NCBI GenBank assembly: GCA_024691015.1
Contig: JAILOD010000329.1
Span: 1 to 43,161 of the forward strand
Reading direction: 5' to 3'
Length of the DNA: 43,161 nucleotides
Origin: Lachnospiraceae bacterium
GTDB taxonomy: Bacteria; Bacillota; Clostridia; Lachnospirales; Lachnospiraceae
The first letter of the stretch is position 1, and the number at the start of each line of letters is the position of its first letter. Shown here piece after piece: positions 40,886-43,161 of the stretch. The notes under the pieces are model-generated. The model was not told the origin of the DNA. It was given only the letters and a program-made list of their open reading frames with translations, and searched no databases. Made by a program: the position numbers and the translations under genes.

Positions 40886-41969
40886 ATAATATTGCTTCAA
40901 CATAAAGACCATGCTCGTGAGAAAGATCGATGTAGTGGCTTCCCACGTGAACCATGGGCTTTGAAAGATCCAGCTTGTTTATAAGGACTATCTCACCCTC
41001 AAGACCGTTTGAAAGCCTTACACGGTTGTTCAGATAGGTGTTTACGATATATTCAAGAAATACAAGAATGTACTGGGGATCGTATTTCTGCAGGCCCTCG
41101 GTTTCAAAAATGGAAATAACCTGGAAGGGACAAAGAGGACCGCGGTAAACTCTGGCGCTGGTCATCGCATCATACACATCGGCAATGGAAACGATGCGGG
41201 CAAAGCGGTCGATCCTTGCAGTGGTAAGACCAAGCGGATAACCCGTGCCGTCACAGCGCTCGTGATGCATAAGAGCTGCGTTTTTTATATGGTCGGATAT
41301 GTCTAAGTCCTTCAGAATATTGAAGCCCTCGATCGTATGCGTTTTTATGACGGTGTATTCTTCATCCGTAAGGCGGGCCGGCTTCTGTATGATGGGGCCG
41401 GGGATCTTTAACTTGCCTACGTCGTGAAGCAGACCGCAAAGAGTCAGGATATCAAGGTCCGATTGAGCCATGCCCAGCCACTTACCGAAAACGTTGCAGA
41501 TAAGAGCCACGTTTAAGCAATGGGCATAGGTGGGATCGTCGTACATACGCATGTTGTGGAGCATATCGAAAAGGTGAAGACCCGACATGTTTCCGCCTAA
41601 GAGCTTTTCAGGCTCTGCCAGCATGGCCTTTGTATCTACGTGACCGTTGGAACGCTTGCTGACAATATCGTTTAATGAACCCTGGAAATTTTCAACGGAG
41701 CTTTCGAAATCTTTTTTGAACTGTTTGAATTCCGCACTGGCCTTGATCTTTTCTGAATAGGAGGCCTGAGGAGCGGTTTCGGGGGAGGCTTTTATCCCGG
41801 CAGTCTCTTCCTTGATACGTACAGACAGGATGGAATAAAATTCCAGCTTTGTTATGGCTTTATCATTTAATTCCATACCCTCCGGAAGGATCAGCTGATT
41901 GTTATAGGTGTATACATCTTCAGCTATTACCATTCCGGGGATAAGATCCTGAGTGAGGACTCTTGGCAT
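40884..41969 (-). CDS. HD-GYP domain protein (predicted cyclic di-GMP phosphodiesterase)
   Basis: 361 aa; LCGLLHDVGKLKIP, MHHERCDGTGYPLGL, IVSIADVYDAMTS. Confidence 0.94.
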   Translation of the reverse strand: MPRVLTQDLIPGMVIAEDVYTYNNQLILPEGMELNDKAITKLEFYSILSVRIKEETAGIKASPETAPQASYSEKIKASAEFKQFKKDFESSVENFQGSLNDIVSKRSNGHVDTKAMLAEPEKLLGGNMSGLHLFDMLHNMRMYDDPTYAHCLNVALICNVFGKWLGMAQSDLDILTLCGLLHDVGKLKIPGPIIQKPARLTDEEYTVIKTHTIEGFNILKDLDISDHIKNAALMHHERCDGTGYPLGLTTARIDRFARIVSIADVYDAMTSARVYRGPLCPFQVISIFETEGLQKYDPQYILVFLEYIVNTYLNNRVRLSNGLEGEIVLINKLDLSKPMVHVGSHYIDLSHEHGLYVEAIL

Positions 41970-42076
41970 ATAAAAAACCCCCTGAAGAACCGAATAATTA
42001 TAAAAAATATTATAAAATCAATAATTAAGAATTATCATAACATATTAAACTGAGGTAATTATAAAATTACTCTTAA

Positions 42077-42105
42077 AGTATATGGATTTTACGCAATAAT
42101 GTCAA
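42077..42105 (-). promoter_or_regulatory. putative promoter of the HD-GYP gene
   Basis: Minus strand TTGACA - 17 nt - TATACT. Confidence 0.65.
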
Positions 42106-42289
42106 ATATAAGGGCTTTTCGAAAGGGAGAACAGAAAAAACGGTTAATGTTAAGACCCGGGCCACGCATCTGCTGCTTAGGCTACGGACTTTTACACCAG
42201 ACAGGCAAAAAATATATACTTGACGTAAAGGTATATTAGTTGTAATCTACAATCAGATATGAAAAATTCAATATTGTTTAAGATATTTT

Positions 42290-42393
42290 CTCTTATTACG
42301 AGTGATGGAGATGCAAAGGATCTGTGAAGTCACGACAACCCCCTGAAATTGAGGAAGGTGCCAACCTTGAGCGAGTAAATCGAACAATGAGAG
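42290..42393 (+). ncRNA. SAM-I (S-box) riboswitch aptamer
   Basis: CTCTTAT...ATGAGAG closing P1, ACGAGTGATGGAG, GTGAAGTCACGACAACC, GGAAGGTGCCAACC; directly upstream of metK. Confidence 0.92.
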
Positions 42394-42414
42394 GATTTGA
42401 TTATCAAAGTCGGG

Positions 42415-42462
42415 TCCGCTTATGAACTGTATTCCAGTGAAAAGCGGATATTTTATTTTAAG
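42415..42462 (+). terminator. riboswitch expression-platform terminator
   Basis: TCCGCTTatgaACTGtattcCAGTgaaAAGCGGA then TATTTTATTTT, between aptamer and metK. Confidence 0.75.
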
Positions 42463-42494
42463 GGACAGGTTCCCGATGAACAGGAGGAAACAAA

Positions 42495-43161
42495 ATGGAA
42501 AAAAGACTTTTTACCTCAGAGTCAGTTACCGAAGGGCATCCCGATAAGGTATGTGATGCCATTTCAGATGCGATCCTTGATGCTTGCATAGAGCAGGATC
42601 CGATGAGCCGTGTGGCCTGCGAAACAGCTGCTTGTACAGGTTTCGTACTTGTTACCGGTGAGATCACCACAAAGGCCTATGTAGATATCCAGAAGGTTGC
42701 AAGAGATACCATAGCAGAGATCGGTTATACAAAATCCGATTACGGTTTCGATGCAAATACCTGTGCGGTGCTTCAGGCTATCGACGAGCAGTCAGCCGAT
42801 ATAGCAATGGGTGTTGACAACGCTCTTGAAACAAAGAAGGATCTTAAGGCGCTTGAGAAAAACATGACAGACGAAGAGATCGGTGCGATCGGTGCCGGAG
42901 ACCAGGGAATGATGTTCGGTTTCGCAACAAACGAAACTCCCGAATATATGCCTTATCCCATCTCTCTTGCCCACAAGCTTGCAAGAAAGCTTACAGAGGT
43001 TAGAAAGAACGGCACACTTAAGTACTTAAGGCCCGACGGAAAGAGCCAGGTATCTGTAGAATACGACGAAGAGGGTAAGCCCAAGCGTCTTGAGGCTGTT
43101 GTTATTTCAACACAACACGACGAGGATGTAACCCAGGAGCAGATCCACGACGACATCAAGA
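42495..43161 (+). CDS. metK: S-adenosylmethionine synthetase (3' truncated by window end)
   Basis: [58 protein letters not shown] before ATG 42495. Not in the ORF track because no stop lies within the window. Confidence 0.98.
   Translation, partial: MEKRLFTSESVTEGHPDKVCDAISDAILDACIEQDPMSRVACETAACTGFVLVTGEITTKAYVDIQKVARDTIAEIGYTKSDYGFDANTCAVLQAIDEQSADIAMGVDNALETKKDLKALEKNMTDEEIGAIGAGDQGMMFGFATNETPEYMPYPISLAHKLARKLTEVRKNGTLKYLRPDGKSQVSVEYDEEGKPKRLEAVVISTQHDEDVTQEQIHDDIK

Noticed and set aside
42397-42591. 64-aa ORF overlapping the SAM riboswitch platform and metK start
   Set aside because: Runs through the terminator hairpin and out of frame into metK; metK starts at 42495 with a good SD.

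Overview
The window is a 43 kb stretch of mostly housekeeping DNA from a low-to-mid GC Firmicute, probably Lachnospiraceae-like judging by gene content and style. I found no CRISPR array, tRNA, rRNA, transposase or phage gene. The gene clusters, in order, are: ywlC/sua5-rpiB-SleB-type hydrolase; a complete V-type ATPase operon on the minus strand with a DUF402 gene overlapping its 3' end; an 816-aa secreted or membrane-anchored protein of unknown function; murC, then a dnaD-dnaC(dnaI)-prs operon; glgC-glgD; pth-mfd; a gene-free interval that looks like a strongly promoted ~400-nt structured RNA; a HAD hydrolase, a CarD-family regulator and an RsmF-type methyltransferase; ileS-glgP-aconitase-like hydratase-small alarmone synthetase; a tail-anchored hypothetical protein and murA; an HD-GYP gene; and a SAM-I riboswitch upstream of a truncated metK. 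The observations most worth following up are: (1) the gene-free ~26.70-27.10 kb locus, with a perfect consensus promoter (TTGACA-17-TATAAT), many self-complementary segments and a strong terminal hairpin; (2) five DnaA-box-like 9-mers in two back-to-back tandem groups upstream of the helicase-loader operon; (3) a predicted leaderless mRNA for the 816-aa protein, which also appears to carry a degenerate C39-like peptidase domain; (4) 11-bp-period direct repeats resembling an OmpR/PhoB-family site upstream of the 38.8 kb gene. All calls come from reading the sequence; no database search was run.
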